A stretch of 64,000 nucleotides of DNA from Adhaeribacter radiodurans (GCF_014075995.1 NZ_CP055153.1:5704001-5768000); one strand, 5' to 3'. Positions 19,990-29,960 are shown, counted from the stretch's first letter. Numbers and translations: made by a program. Notes: generated from the sequence alone by a model not told the origin.

Positions 19990-20024
19990 TTACGCTAGCT
20001 AAAACATCTTATTAGCTAGCGTAA
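19990..20024 (+). terminator. Hairpin after def
   Basis: A perfect 13-bp stem (TTACGCTAGCTAA with its inverse) lies 5 bases after the def stop. The tail ATTCTATT is only moderately T-rich. A second 13-bp perfect inverted repeat with a 56-base loop follows (20035-20047 with 20104-20116), also in the convergent gap to the cyanophycinase gene. Confidence 0.55.
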
Positions 20025-20170
20025 ATTCTATTCTCCGGAAGAACTTACCAGAACCTAAAAAATAATAGCAAGAAGCATCTTTCTTTTGGCACATTGTTTT
20101 GATTAAGTTCTTCCGGAATTACCAAATAAAAAATTCATCCTAACCCTACACCTACTTTAAATTTACTTTT

Positions 20171-20992
20171 TTAATTATTGGGGTCAGTAACCTGCTGAAG
20201 TATTGTTTTTAATCTTCTATCGGATAAACAATAGCGGTGCCCTTCTACGAGCAAGTGCATTACCAAATGCTCTACCGCAATAGGCGAACCATACGCCACT
20301 TCATCAATATTACAGTATTCTATCTTACTGCCATCAATAATCGTTACCACGCCGGGTCCGAATACTTCTACTAAATCGCCTTCTTTTATAATAACTCCGG
20401 TCTCCTCGCCTAAACCAATACCTATATAATTGGGCCATTTGGCAATAGCTACAGCCAACCTACCGAAGCGGCCCCGCTCGGTAAAATGAGAATCTATGTA
20501 CACTTTTTGCACGAACGACAAGCCGGAGCAAGTTTTGGTTTCTCCTTTTACTAAGGAGTTAGAACCATAACCTTCGTAAATCATACGATTTGAAATAGCA
20601 CTGGCACCAGCGCTGGTACCGGCAATTACTATTTCTTCTTCGCGGTAACGCTGCTGCATCAATCGTTGCACCTCGGTATCGAGTAAAAAACGGTTTATGC
20701 GGCGCTGGTCCCCTCCGGTAAAAAAGAAAACATCGGCCCGCCGGATTCGCTCTAAATACTCTGGTTTATCGGCGCTGTTATCTTCATCAATGTGCATTAC
20801 GTGGGCACTTTTTAAACCCAACTCTACAAATGCTTCCTGATAAGCTTCTCCCGATTCCTGAGGCGAAGGAGCGGCGGTAGTAATTACTTCTACTACTGAA
20901 CTGGCGTGGCAATAGTCGGCCCGGATGAGTTGCAGCAAGCCATCGTCGTCGCCACCACCGAGCGCAATTAAAGTACCTTTTGGTTTTGTCAT
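20171..20992 (-). CDS. cphB: Cyanophycinase
   Basis: This is a 273-residue serine exopeptidase of the S51 class that cleaves the Asp-Arg storage polymer cyanophycin into dipeptides. The nucleophile lies in GTSAGAS (Ser127), preceded by FFFTGGDQ; DSHFTERGRFGRL and GIGLGEETG are further family segments. No signal peptide is visible, fitting a cytoplasmic enzyme. No cyanophycin synthetase or isoaspartyl dipeptidase gene lies within the window, so its partner genes are unlinked or absent. Confidence 0.9.
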   Translation of the reverse strand: MTKPKGTLIALGGGDDDGLLQLIRADYCHASSVVEVITTAAPSPQESGEAYQEAFVELGLKSAHVMHIDEDNSADKPEYLERIRRADVFFFTGGDQRRINRFLLDTEVQRLMQQRYREEEIVIAGTSAGASAISNRMIYEGYGSNSLVKGETKTCSGLSFVQKVYIDSHFTERGRFGRLAVAIAKWPNYIGIGLGEETGVIIKEGDLVEVFGPGVVTIIDGSKIEYCNIDEVAYGSPIAVEHLVMHLLVEGHRYCLSDRRLKTILQQVTDPNN

Positions 20993-21160
20993 AGGCTATT
21001 TTTCAAAGAAACTCTCTTTGCATACTCGTTCCAGATATAACAGGTTATCCTTAATAGTAAATTATAGCCCGATAAATAGTAATTCTAAATACTAGTTATT
21101 TTGCAGCAATATAATAGCGGTTAGAAATTAGGAACTAGTGTACTCCTGGCAAATTCCAAA

Positions 21161-21916
21161 TTATTTTACTAATGCTTTATTCACCGGAGTAGGACTATTA
21201 AAAAGATCGCTGTTTATATTCTGGCTCACTACAATATCTTTCATATTCATTTTTTCGTCGCCGCGGCCGGAAGAAATTAGAATTTTACCGTATTTCTGGT
21301 AATCTGTCCACGGTCGGGTAAATCCTGGCTTTTCGTCGGAAGCATTCTTAAAATAAGACCACTCGGTAACTAAGCCCGCTTTTTTGTCTATTGCTATAAT
21401 GTAACGGTTATTTGGAGTAACGCCCACGTTTTGAAAAGTAAGCTCTATTAAATCGGCATCAGCCCCGGTCTGGGTTTTTCCTTCGCCTTTATATTTAAGG
21501 GTTACCCCATTATCGCGGAGCTTAAACGGCATAAGAAACCAGTAAGAGTTGTTTGCCCAAACGGCATATTGCTTATTTAGTATTTCCTGACGCTTTGCTT
21601 CATCAGCCAGTACTTTACCTTTGCTGTAAACGGTTCCTTGTTTAGTATTTAAATCTGAAATAACCACTAAGGTATCTTTTTCATAGCGGAATTTATTTTC
21701 GTATTTATCCCAGATGTGGTACTGATCGCGCCAGCTCCAGGCAATATACCGGGTATTGTTCCAGTTTTTCATACCACCCATATTCTTGATTACTTTATCT
21801 GCAAGGGCTAGCGCCTGTTCATCGGAACCATTATTAGAATTTTGTGCCCGTATAAAGCCAGGTAGTAAAAAGAGTAACCCAAGAATGTAAATCCAGTTGA
21901 TAGATTTGCGAAGCAT
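21161..21916 (-). CDS. Secreted protein of unknown function
   Basis: This 251-residue protein has a signal peptide (hydrophobic ILGLLFLLPGF, cleavage after IRAQ). The body is rich in aromatic residues (WSWRDQYHIWDKYENKFRYE) and alternates beta-prone segments such as LIELTFQNVGVTPNNRY and GLVTEWSYF. That pattern recalls LolA-like or DUF6503-type half-barrel proteins that bind lipid, but I cannot confirm a family. It is periplasmic or surface exposed and appears monocistronic. Confidence 0.65.
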   Translation of the reverse strand: MLRKSINWIYILGLLFLLPGFIRAQNSNNGSDEQALALADKVIKNMGGMKNWNNTRYIAWSWRDQYHIWDKYENKFRYEKDTLVVISDLNTKQGTVYSKGKVLADEAKRQEILNKQYAVWANNSYWFLMPFKLRDNGVTLKYKGEGKTQTGADADLIELTFQNVGVTPNNRYIIAIDKKAGLVTEWSYFKNASDEKPGFTRPWTDYQKYGKILISSGRGDEKMNMKDIVVSQNINSDLFNSPTPVNKALVK

Positions 21917-22278
21917 ATAGTTCCAGAATATGATTTCAGAAAATTTAACTGATTAAAGATAGAAAAAGAATAATAAATAAGACATCCGTTTCCTCCCTCT
22001 TTTATAATCATCTATTTATTACCTCCACTTGTAATGAATTCGGGCATTTATAATGCTTAAATGCTTAAAATAAAACTCTCCCTTTTAACAATTACCAAAC
22101 AAAAATTAACCTGAGCCGTTCGGCTTGCGTAAGGGGGCAAAGATAAGGCAAGGCTTTAACAGAGCAAACAATCCGTTTTAAGGATAAAAGAATCAACTAA
22201 ATGGATTTTGATTAAATTAAAATCAGGACGGTTGAAACCCTTGCCTAACTCTTTAATTTTAAGAATTTACGTAAAAAA
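21917..22278. other. Divergent intergenic region
   Basis: It lies between the secreted protein (minus) and the BrkB-family gene (plus). No gene, strong hairpin or perfect promoter element was seen. Confidence 0.35.
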
Positions 22279-23244
22279 ATGGCAAAATATACTTTTAAAG
22301 ATGTACTGGATATTTGCAAACATTCAGTCTCGGAGTTCATGGAGAACAATTCTTTCCGTTTGGCCGCAGCCCTTTCTTATAATACTATTTTCGCGCTTCC
22401 GCCTTTATTGCTCATTATTATTACGGCTGCCAGCACTTTTTTAGGCGACGTGGATTGGTCGAGTAAATTGGCCCTCCAAATTCAAGGTATGATTGGCAAA
22501 GACGGCGCGGCTGAAGTGCAGAAAATGGTAGATAATATCAATCACAACGATGCAAAAGGAATTATGGGCTGGGTTGGAATTGCCGCCCTTATTTTTACGG
22601 CTACTACTTTTTTTATAACCCTACAGGATTCGCTTAATACTATTTGGAACGTAAAAGCCAAGCCTAAAAACAATTTTATGAAAGTAGTAAAGGACCGGTT
22701 CTTATCTTTTGGATTAATTATAAGTATATCTATCCTTATGCTAATTTCTTTTGTAATAAGCGCAGTCCTGACTATTATGATGGATATCTTAACCAGGTTC
22801 CTTCCGGATGTAGCCGTTATTATAATGCAGTTGGTAGATATTGCTTTTTCTACTGGTTTTATTACCTGCTTGTTTGCATTTACTTTTAAGTATTTACCGG
22901 ATGCCGTCATTCGCTGGAAAGATGTTTGGATAGGCTCATTTTTAACGGCAGTACTTTTTGTATTAGGTAAGTATCTTATTGGCTTCTATTTAGGAAACAG
23001 TAATGTTGGTTCGGCTTATGGCGCGGCGGGTTCTGTAATTATTATCTTAGTCTGGATTTACTATTCTTCGCTGATCATCTTTTTTGGGGCCGAATTTACC
23101 CAGGAATACGCCAATCGGTTCGGAGAAAGAGTACGCCCGAAATCGCACGCAGTAGAAGTTGAGTGGCGGGAAGTAACCCACGAAGATAGCCCCGAAAGCC
23201 AAGCTGGCCGACCACCCGCTCAAGGTCGTTTTCGTAAAGATTAA
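22279..23244 (+). CDS. YihY/BrkB-family inner-membrane protein
   Basis: This 321-residue multi-pass membrane protein belongs to the YihY (virulence factor BrkB) family. About six hydrophobic segments are visible, including FALPPLLLIIITAAS, GWVGIAALIFTATTFF, ISISILMLISFVISAVL and SVIIILVWIYYSSLIIFFGAEF. The conserved N-terminus (RLAAALSYNTIFALPPLL) and the C-terminal YYSSLIIFFGAEFTQEYA are family hallmarks. The C-terminal tail is charged. The family's molecular function is not settled. A strong terminator follows. Confidence 0.9.
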   Translation: MAKYTFKDVLDICKHSVSEFMENNSFRLAAALSYNTIFALPPLLLIIITAASTFLGDVDWSSKLALQIQGMIGKDGAAEVQKMVDNINHNDAKGIMGWVGIAALIFTATTFFITLQDSLNTIWNVKAKPKNNFMKVVKDRFLSFGLIISISILMLISFVISAVLTIMMDILTRFLPDVAVIIMQLVDIAFSTGFITCLFAFTFKYLPDAVIRWKDVWIGSFLTAVLFVLGKYLIGFYLGNSNVGSAYGAAGSVIIILVWIYYSSLIIFFGAEFTQEYANRFGERVRPKSHAVEVEWREVTHEDSPESQAGRPPAQGRFRKD

Positions 23245-23270
23245 GCGAAGAATAAAAATTATTCTCACCA

Positions 23271-23308
23271 AAAAGGCAAACCTGTATACCCAGGTTTGCC
23301 TTTTTATT
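23271..23308 (+). terminator. Terminator after the BrkB-family gene
   Basis: A 14-bp stem (arms 23271-23284 and 23291-23304, AAAAGGCAAACCTG and its inverse) with a 6-base loop is followed by a T-rich tail, 26 bases after the stop codon. Confidence 0.9.
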
Positions 23309-23659
23309 TTTTAGGCCTATCTAGCTTATGAAAAGATAGTAAAGCTCTGGTTTTACCAATAAACCATCATTACTATCTCAAAACCCGCCTTAATGTTCTC
23401 ATTTAAAATTAAAATTCAGAGCAATGTTGTGAGGGGCTAATATGCTCCTTATAGGTCATTTATACCTTTATATAAAATCTATTATATAAAAATCTTAAAA
23501 TATAATAATTTAATAATAATTGGCATGATTATTCTTGTTTTAAACAGGTTTCCTAAGAATAAATTACCTGTTAAATAAAGATTATAACACTTGATATAAG
23601 TTTTACCCTAATAAATAACAGCTCTTCTACCCAATACAAATACTTATTCGTTTTAGCCT
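23309..23659. other. Intergenic region upstream of the delta-60 protein
   Basis: This is very AT-rich. No gene, repeat array or clear TAnnTTTG element was found. Confidence 0.35.
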
Positions 23660-26600
23660 ATGTTATCTAAACCTCTACATTTTTTTAACAACCCGAGTTA
23701 CTCTACACTAGTAAGGCTGGTTAGTTTCTTTTGTTTCCTTCAAATCTTGGTACCTAACCTTCAAGCCCAAAATGTAGACCCTAATTATAAACCATCGGTA
23801 TACAGCAAGTATGAAATGGATGGGCAAATATTAGCCAGTGCGTTGCAACCTGCTGATCGTAAACTTATTATTTCCGGCGATTTTACTGTAGTAGATGGTT
23901 CCAGCCGCAAATCTTTGGCTCGTTTAAATGCGGATGGCAGTTTAGATTTAAGTTTTAATCCGGGTACCAGCGTTAATGATAATATTTACGCAATTGCCTT
24001 ACAACCCGACGGTAAAGTTTTAATTGGAGGAATGTTTACCGAATACAATGGTAAACTTCAAAACAAAATAGCCCGATTGAATAAAAATGGCAGCTTAGAT
24101 ACTACTTTTAACACGGGTCAAGCAGCTTCTAATAATTTTTCCATTGGCACCGGTCCCGATAATTACATTAATGCCATTGAACTGCAAGCCGACGGCAAAA
24201 TAATAGTAGGTGGGTATTTTACCACAACCACCGGTTTTTACTTAAGTAAAATCGCCCGCCTTAACCCAGATGGTACCATCGATACTTCTTTTAATCCGGG
24301 TTACGGGGTAAACAATACGGTAAATACGGTTGCGGTACAGCCAGACGGTAGAATAATAATTGGTGGTTCATTTACGGCGGTAAACAAAATTAGCCGGGTT
24401 CGGATTGCTCGCCTTAACACCGATGGAAGCCTGGATGCTAGTTTTGATGTAGGCATGGAAGTAAGCTCAGATGCTACTACTAAACTAGATAAAGTAGTTT
24501 TACAGCCAGACGGCAAAGTGCTTATTGCCGGAGATTTTGTTTCGGTAAAAGGACATCCACAACGTTATTTCGCCCGCCTGAATGCCGATGGTAGCTTAGA
24601 TGCAGAATTTAATCAAGGAAGCGGTGCCGATGGTGTAGTGAACTACTTACTGCAGCAACCCGATGGTAAAATAGTGCTGGCCGGCGAATTTACTACTGTT
24701 AACAATATATCTAGTCAGCATATTGCCCGCTTAAATTCAGATGGTACTATAGATGCGAGCTTTACCCCAGGTACAGGCGCTGATGGCAAAATCGTTACTT
24801 TAGCTCTGTTCCCGGATGGCAACATTGCCGCTGCGGGTAGCTTTACATCTTATTCGGATGTAGAATGTCAGAATATAGTGCAGGTAACCTCCACCGGAAA
24901 GCTTAATACCCAGTACAATATTGGCAAAGGTAATCGCAGTAAAGTAAAAGCCCTATTAGTTCAGCCGGATGGAAAAGTGCTGATTGGCGGTAACTTTGCT
25001 ACGGTAACGGGCTTCTCCCGCAACTTTGTGGCCCGTTTAAATGCGGGCGGTACTTTAGACCGTTCTTTTAATACAGGTATTGGGCCCAACGATTTCGTTA
25101 ATGCTTTAGCCCTACAAACGGATGGCAAAGTTTTAGTAGCGGGCAACTTTATCGCCGTTAACGACGATAGCAGTTATTCCTATATTGCCCGCTATAATGC
25201 CGACGGTAGCTTTGATAAAACATTTTCACCCAAAGTAGATGCCGTAATTGAAGCAGTGGCAGTACAACCAGATGGAAAAATTTTAATCGGGGGTAATTTC
25301 TCGAAAGTAAATGATCAGGCCCGTTCGCGGATTGCCCGCTTAAATGCCGATGGATCTCTGGACGAAACTTTTAAATATGCTACCGGAGTAAATAATGCTA
25401 TTACAGCTCTTCTTGTTGACTCGGAAGGCAGAATTGTTATTGGCGGTACTTTTACCAGAGTAAATAATATTGGCCGCAAATACTTGGCGCGTCTTTTTTC
25501 GGATGGCCGCCTGGATATAGATTTTTATTCAGGTGTTGGTCCAGATGGTGCAGTTAAAGTACTGGTACAACAACCGGATGGTAAAATTCTTTTTGCCGGA
25601 TTATTCTCTAACTTTAACGGAGAGAGTAAAAAAAGCATTGCTCGTTTAAATACCGATGGCTCCCTGGATGCTAGTTTTAACACTGGCTCTGGCCCGAACA
25701 ATGCTATCTATACGGTATTTCTTCGGTCAGATGGCCGCATAATGGTAGGGGGTACGTTTACCGAAATAGCTGGAATGGTTCGAAATCGGGTAGCCCGTTT
25801 AAAAGCGAATGGCAGCCTGGATCCTACCTTTGATCCGCGGGTAAAAGGTAACGTTGGAACCAACCGCGAAGTAAATACCTTGGCTCTATTACCGGATAAT
25901 CGTTTGTTATTAGGCGGATACTTTACCATGATTGCCGGTAAAGGCCGTACCCGTATTGCCATGCTTTCGGCTAAAGCTTCTCAAACAATCAACATGCCCG
26001 TAATTGAAAGCAAAACGGAACAAAGTGGCCCTTTCCCTATCACGGCTACTGCTTCATCCGGTTTAGAGGTAAAGTTAGAAGTAATTTCTGGCCCGGCCAC
26101 CTTGGAAGGTACTACTTTAGTAATTACCGGACCCGGAGAAGTTAAAGTAAAAGCTACTCAACCGGGCAACGAAGATTACGAAGCGGCTCCTGCAGTGGAA
26201 CGCACTTTTTGCGTAAGTCCAACGAAGCCGCAAATTACCGTAAATGGCAATGTGCTTACTTCCAGCAGCGATACCAACAACCAATGGTATTATAACGGCG
26301 AAGCTATTGCCAAGGCTACTGGTAAAACCTATACTGTTACAAAAGCGGGTGAATATACCGTAGTAGTAGCTGTTGGTAGCTGTGCTTCCGCAACTTCGGA
26401 TAGCCAAGGTATTAGTGAAGAAACACTAGAAGAATTAAAACCTATTACGGCGCTTACGGCCTATCCTAACCCAGCTACTACTGATTTAAAAATAAAAGGC
26501 AGTAACATTGGTACTGGACAAATAACTATAACTTTTTACGATGCTGCAGGCCGCAAAGTGGGACAAGAACAGGTAGTTAGTTCAGTTAAAGATTTAGATA

Positions 26601-26695
26601 TAACCGTATCAGTAGCTCGTTTACCGCGCGGATACATGATTTTACAAGTGGTTACTCCTAATGGCGTTATCCGGACACCTTTTATATTAAAATAA
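23660..26695 (+). CDS. Secreted delta-60 repeat protein with type IX sorting domain
   Basis: This 1011-residue protein has a long signal peptide (cleavage after NLQAQ). From about residue 55 to 775 I count 14 tandem repeats of 50-60 residues with the pattern LQPDGKVLIGGxF...ARLNxDGSLDxSF; repeat 7 is degenerate. Fourteen blades fit two seven-bladed propellers. An Ig-like region follows (SGLEVKLEVISGPATL), then a segment ending before a C-terminal type IX sorting domain (YPNPATTDLKIKG ... PFILK). It is exported across the outer membrane, presumably to the surface. Its ligand is unknown. Confidence 0.92.
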   Translation: MLSKPLHFFNNPSYSTLVRLVSFFCFLQILVPNLQAQNVDPNYKPSVYSKYEMDGQILASALQPADRKLIISGDFTVVDGSSRKSLARLNADGSLDLSFNPGTSVNDNIYAIALQPDGKVLIGGMFTEYNGKLQNKIARLNKNGSLDTTFNTGQAASNNFSIGTGPDNYINAIELQADGKIIVGGYFTTTTGFYLSKIARLNPDGTIDTSFNPGYGVNNTVNTVAVQPDGRIIIGGSFTAVNKISRVRIARLNTDGSLDASFDVGMEVSSDATTKLDKVVLQPDGKVLIAGDFVSVKGHPQRYFARLNADGSLDAEFNQGSGADGVVNYLLQQPDGKIVLAGEFTTVNNISSQHIARLNSDGTIDASFTPGTGADGKIVTLALFPDGNIAAAGSFTSYSDVECQNIVQVTSTGKLNTQYNIGKGNRSKVKALLVQPDGKVLIGGNFATVTGFSRNFVARLNAGGTLDRSFNTGIGPNDFVNALALQTDGKVLVAGNFIAVNDDSSYSYIARYNADGSFDKTFSPKVDAVIEAVAVQPDGKILIGGNFSKVNDQARSRIARLNADGSLDETFKYATGVNNAITALLVDSEGRIVIGGTFTRVNNIGRKYLARLFSDGRLDIDFYSGVGPDGAVKVLVQQPDGKILFAGLFSNFNGESKKSIARLNTDGSLDASFNTGSGPNNAIYTVFLRSDGRIMVGGTFTEIAGMVRNRVARLKANGSLDPTFDPRVKGNVGTNREVNTLALLPDNRLLLGGYFTMIAGKGRTRIAMLSAKASQTINMPVIESKTEQSGPFPITATASSGLEVKLEVISGPATLEGTTLVITGPGEVKVKATQPGNEDYEAAPAVERTFCVSPTKPQITVNGNVLTSSSDTNNQWYYNGEAIAKATGKTYTVTKAGEYTVVVAVGSCASATSDSQGISEETLEELKPITALTAYPNPATTDLKIKGSNIGTGQITITFYDAAGRKVGQEQVVSSVKDLDITVSVARLPRGYMILQVVTPNGVIRTPFILK

Positions 26696-26715
26696 ATTAG
26701 TAAACTAACCAATAA

Positions 26716-26760
26716 AACAAAGCTGCCAACCAGAAATCTGGTTGGCAGCTTTGTTATTTA
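26716..26760 (+). terminator. Terminator after the delta-60 protein
   Basis: A perfect 19-bp stem (arms 26716-26734 and 26737-26755) with an AA loop begins 21 bases after the stop. The T-run is short (TTATTT), but the stem is very strong. Confidence 0.85.
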
Positions 26761-27234
26761 CTAAATTTCAGGTCATGCTTTACTTTGTAAGTATTACAAA
26801 AATTGGCTTTTAAGACGTCTGATTATCAAAGTAAATTAAAATCAAATATTTAAAAGTAACAGTTACTTCTCAATCATCGCTTATCCTGAATCAGCTTTTT
26901 CGCTTTGAAACTTGTGTAAACGATTTTAATAAGCTAGCTCAAGCACTTTAATTAGAAGTCTATAGCTTAAAAATTTATTCTTCGCTGCTTGCAACCAAAT
27001 CCACTTAAGTTGGGTCATTTAGCTGGAACCCTGATTCTTATAAAGTCTTCAATCTGAATTATTAAAATTACTTTATTTGCTCCTTACAAGAGTTTGTTTT
27101 TTACTTTCTTTTCTTTGAAAATAGCTCTTTTACATCATTACTCTGTTTTTTGCTAAACGGTTAATTATTACCAAGCCGCTATAGCTAGTGTTAAGGTGCC
27201 TTTACTGAAATTAACTGGTTTATATCCATAGATT
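26761..27234. other. Intergenic region with no recognised feature
   Basis: The 474 bases between two secreted-protein genes contain no convincing gene, array or hairpin. Confidence 0.35.
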
Positions 27235-28560
27235 ATGCTTAAACGTACCTCATTCCCACTGCTATTGAACTACTCAAGCGTTTTTAGCTTGTTTATTCTG
27301 GCCATTGGGCTGTTAACCAGTTGTACCAATGAGTGTGAAGGCACGTATACCTACAAAGTTTATGAGCCGGTTTATTTATCGCGAGCTGAGCTTTTAGCTT
27401 CTATAGGCTCCCAGCCGGCTAAGCCTCTCCGAAATACAGGTAAAATTTACACGATCGGTTCTTATATTTTAGTGAACGAGGCAAACGAAGGCATCCACGT
27501 AATTGATAACAGTAACCCCACAAAACCACAAAACATTAGCTTTATTTCTATACCGGGCAATGTAGATATGGCTGTTAGAAACCAAATATTATATGCTGAT
27601 GCCGCTTCTGATTTACTAGTGCTTGATTTTAGTAATCCAACTACAGTAAAATTCAAAAAACATTTAGAAAACGTTTTCGAATCTACAGCAACTCTTTCCA
27701 CGTCCGGAGCAGTAATGCCAACCGATCCCAATAAAGGTTTAGTAATTAGTTATAAAGAAAAACTAGTGACAGAAAAGCGGAAGTGCGACGATGTATTACC
27801 GAATAGAAATGGTTGGGTTGAAGGCGATATGTTATTTGCTACACCAACATACAACAGTAATGGAAAATCGAATTATGGCGGTTCCACGGGAAAAGGAGGT
27901 TCCATGGCTCGGTTTACTATTAATGGCAATTACCTCTATACCGTTGGCTCCAGTAAAATGGACGTTTTTAATTTAACTGATTCCAACAATCCGCAGCAGG
28001 AAACATCGGTTGTTTTAGGTGGCGGCATTGAAACTATTTTCCCGTACCAGAACAAATTATTTATTGGTTCAAACGCCGGCATGCTTATTTATAGCTTGGC
28101 AAACCCTGCCGCTCCTACCTACTTAAGCAGCTATTCCCATTTACGGGCCTGCGATCCGGTAGTAGTGGAAGGAAACTATGCTTATGTTACTTTACGCACG
28201 AATTCAAATTCCTGGTGTGGCAGCAGTAATACGAACCAGTTAGATGTAGTAGACATTAGCAACATTACCACGCCTCAAATTTATAAAACGTACCCAATGC
28301 AAAACCCGCACGGACTGGGTATTGATAAGAACTTACTTTTTATTTGTGAAGGGAACTACGGCCTGAAAGTTTTTGATGCCACCAATCCTGGTTACATTCA
28401 GAATAATCAATTAACTCACTTGCAAAACCTGCATGCCTTTGATGTAATTCCTTTAGGTAAAAATTTACTAGTAATCGGCGAAGACGGTTTTCGGCAGTAC
28501 GACTATTCTAACCCAAAAAATTTAAAGTTTTTAAGTAAAATTCCAGTGGCAAAAAAATAA
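27235..28560 (+). CDS. LVIVD-repeat surface lipoprotein
   Basis: This 441-residue protein has a signal with lipobox LLTSC and is thus a lipoprotein. It contains repeated LVIVD-type propeller segments: EGIHVIDNSNPTKPQNISFI, LLVLDFSNPTTVKF, MDVFNLTDSNNPQQ, LDVVDISNITTPQIYKTY and LKVFDATNPGYIQ. Such proteins are common in Bacteroidota and are of unknown role, probably structural or binding. An N-terminal Cys after the anchor (CEGTYTYKVYEPVY) is typical of this group. No partner gene is adjacent. Confidence 0.85.
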   Translation: MLKRTSFPLLLNYSSVFSLFILAIGLLTSCTNECEGTYTYKVYEPVYLSRAELLASIGSQPAKPLRNTGKIYTIGSYILVNEANEGIHVIDNSNPTKPQNISFISIPGNVDMAVRNQILYADAASDLLVLDFSNPTTVKFKKHLENVFESTATLSTSGAVMPTDPNKGLVISYKEKLVTEKRKCDDVLPNRNGWVEGDMLFATPTYNSNGKSNYGGSTGKGGSMARFTINGNYLYTVGSSKMDVFNLTDSNNPQQETSVVLGGGIETIFPYQNKLFIGSNAGMLIYSLANPAAPTYLSSYSHLRACDPVVVEGNYAYVTLRTNSNSWCGSSNTNQLDVVDISNITTPQIYKTYPMQNPHGLGIDKNLLFICEGNYGLKVFDATNPGYIQNNQLTHLQNLHAFDVIPLGKNLLVIGEDGFRQYDYSNPKNLKFLSKIPVAKK

Positions 28561-28731
28561 TTATTTCGGGCTGATAAAGTTTTTATTATCTGGCTTTTCA
28601 GGCAAATAGAAGACATAAATAGACAAATAGCACTTTAAAATTTTACTAATAAAAAATATATATTTAACAATAAATTAATCTGCTAATTACAAATTATTTA
28701 CTAAATTTAATTTTTAATTGAATAAATTTTA

Positions 28732-28890
28732 TACCTTTGTCTTAATACCGAAAGGAAGAATAATTTACAACTGTAAGTAAATTAGATAAGAATAGTTTAA
28801 AAACTAAATCCTGAATTTATAAAGATTTTGCTTTACTTGTTCACTGTTCAAATGAAAGCGCCTGGTAAGTTTACCAGGCGTTTCCTTTTA
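28732..28890 (+). ncRNA. Candidate small RNA between the LVIVD gene and rlmN
   Basis: A perfect -7 consensus, TACCTTTG, lies at 28732-28739 in a TTTTATACCTTTGTC context that resembles strong Bacteroidota promoters. No protein gene follows on the plus strand. About 140 bases later a 10-bp stem (28859-28868 with 28871-28880) and a tail TTTCCTTTTA could end the transcript. No TTTG stands at -33, and the hairpin also serves the convergent rlmN gene. The RNA is therefore a hypothesis. Confidence 0.3.
28859..28888. terminator. Terminator in the rlmN convergent gap
   Basis: CGCCTGGTAA and its inverse form a 10-bp stem with a 2-base loop. The plus side has the T-rich tail TTTCCTTTT; the minus side has CTTTCATTTG. 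It lies 13 bases after the rlmN stop codon. Confidence 0.7.
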
Positions 28891-28892
28891 AA

Positions 28893-29960
28893 TTAAGCTT
28901 GAACTGCTTGTTCTTCTTTAGTGGCTAACTGTCCGCAAGCCGCATCAATATCTTTACCCCGGCTCCGTCGCACATTTACTTGTACGCCTCTATCGGCCAG
29001 ATAATACACAAACTTAGACAAGTGATCGTCGTCGGTATTTTTAAATAAGGCGGCTGCAATCGGATTATATTCGATAATATTCACTTTACACGGAATTACT
29101 TTAGTAAAACGATACAGTTCTTCAGCGTCCTGCAAGGTGTCGTTAAAGTTCTCAAATACAATATACTCGTAGGTAACTTTACGACCGGTAATTTGGTGGT
29201 AATATTGTAAGGCTTCCGTTAATGCCGCCAGCGAATTAGTTTCGTTTATGGGCATTATCTCGTTGCGCTTTGTATCGTTAGCTGCGTGTAAGGACAAGGC
29301 TAAATTAGCTTTAATACCATCATCAGCCATTTTTTTGATCATTTTAGCAATACCTGCGGTACTTACTGTTATCCGGCGGGCAGCCATATTTAAACCATCC
29401 GCCGAAGAAGTAATGCGTTCAATAGCGTTCATTACGTTGGCGTAGTTGAGCAAAGGCTCACCCATTCCCATAAACACAATATTCGTAAGAGGTATACCGT
29501 ACGCATTCAGGCTTTGCTGATTGATTAATATTACCTGATCGTAAATTTCAGCCGCATCCAGATTCCGTTTGCGCTCCATGTAACCGGTAGCACAAAATTT
29601 ACAGGTTAACGAACAACCTACCTGGCTCGACACACAAGCGGTTTTACGCTCATCGTGTGGTATTAAAACCCCTTCTACAATATTGCCATCAAATAATTGG
29701 AAAGCCGATTTTATGGTACCATCGGTACTGCGCTGGTGCTTGGCTACCTGCACGGTATTAATGGCAAAATGAGCAGCTAATTTTTCGCGTAAAGGCAACG
29801 AGATATTATTCATCTCAGTAAACGAGCGGGCCGCATGCTTCCAAAGCCATTCGTACACTTGTTTGGCCCGGAATGGCTTTTCCCCGTTTTCGGTAAACCA
29901 AGTCTTAAGTTCGTCCAGCGAAAGTTTCCGGATATCGTTCTTTTTACTCGTTGTTATCAT
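28893..29960 (-). CDS. rlmN: 23S rRNA/tRNA adenine-C2 methyltransferase RlmN
   Basis: This radical-SAM enzyme methylates C2 of A2503 in 23S rRNA (and A37 in some tRNAs). The 355-residue protein has the cluster motif CxxxCxxC as Cys116, Cys120 and Cys123. The methyl-carrying Cys is in the C-terminal ACGQL motif. FMGMGEPLLN and STAGI are family segments. A perfect TATTTTTG element on the minus strand (29965-29972) sits only a few bases before the ATG, so the transcript may be nearly leaderless if that is the promoter. Confidence 0.96.
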   Translation of the reverse strand: MITTSKKNDIRKLSLDELKTWFTENGEKPFRAKQVYEWLWKHAARSFTEMNNISLPLREKLAAHFAINTVQVAKHQRSTDGTIKSAFQLFDGNIVEGVLIPHDERKTACVSSQVGCSLTCKFCATGYMERKRNLDAAEIYDQVILINQQSLNAYGIPLTNIVFMGMGEPLLNYANVMNAIERITSSADGLNMAARRITVSTAGIAKMIKKMADDGIKANLALSLHAANDTKRNEIMPINETNSLAALTEALQYYHQITGRKVTYEYIVFENFNDTLQDAEELYRFTKVIPCKVNIIEYNPIAAALFKNTDDDHLSKFVYYLADRGVQVNVRRSRGKDIDAACGQLATKEEQAVQA

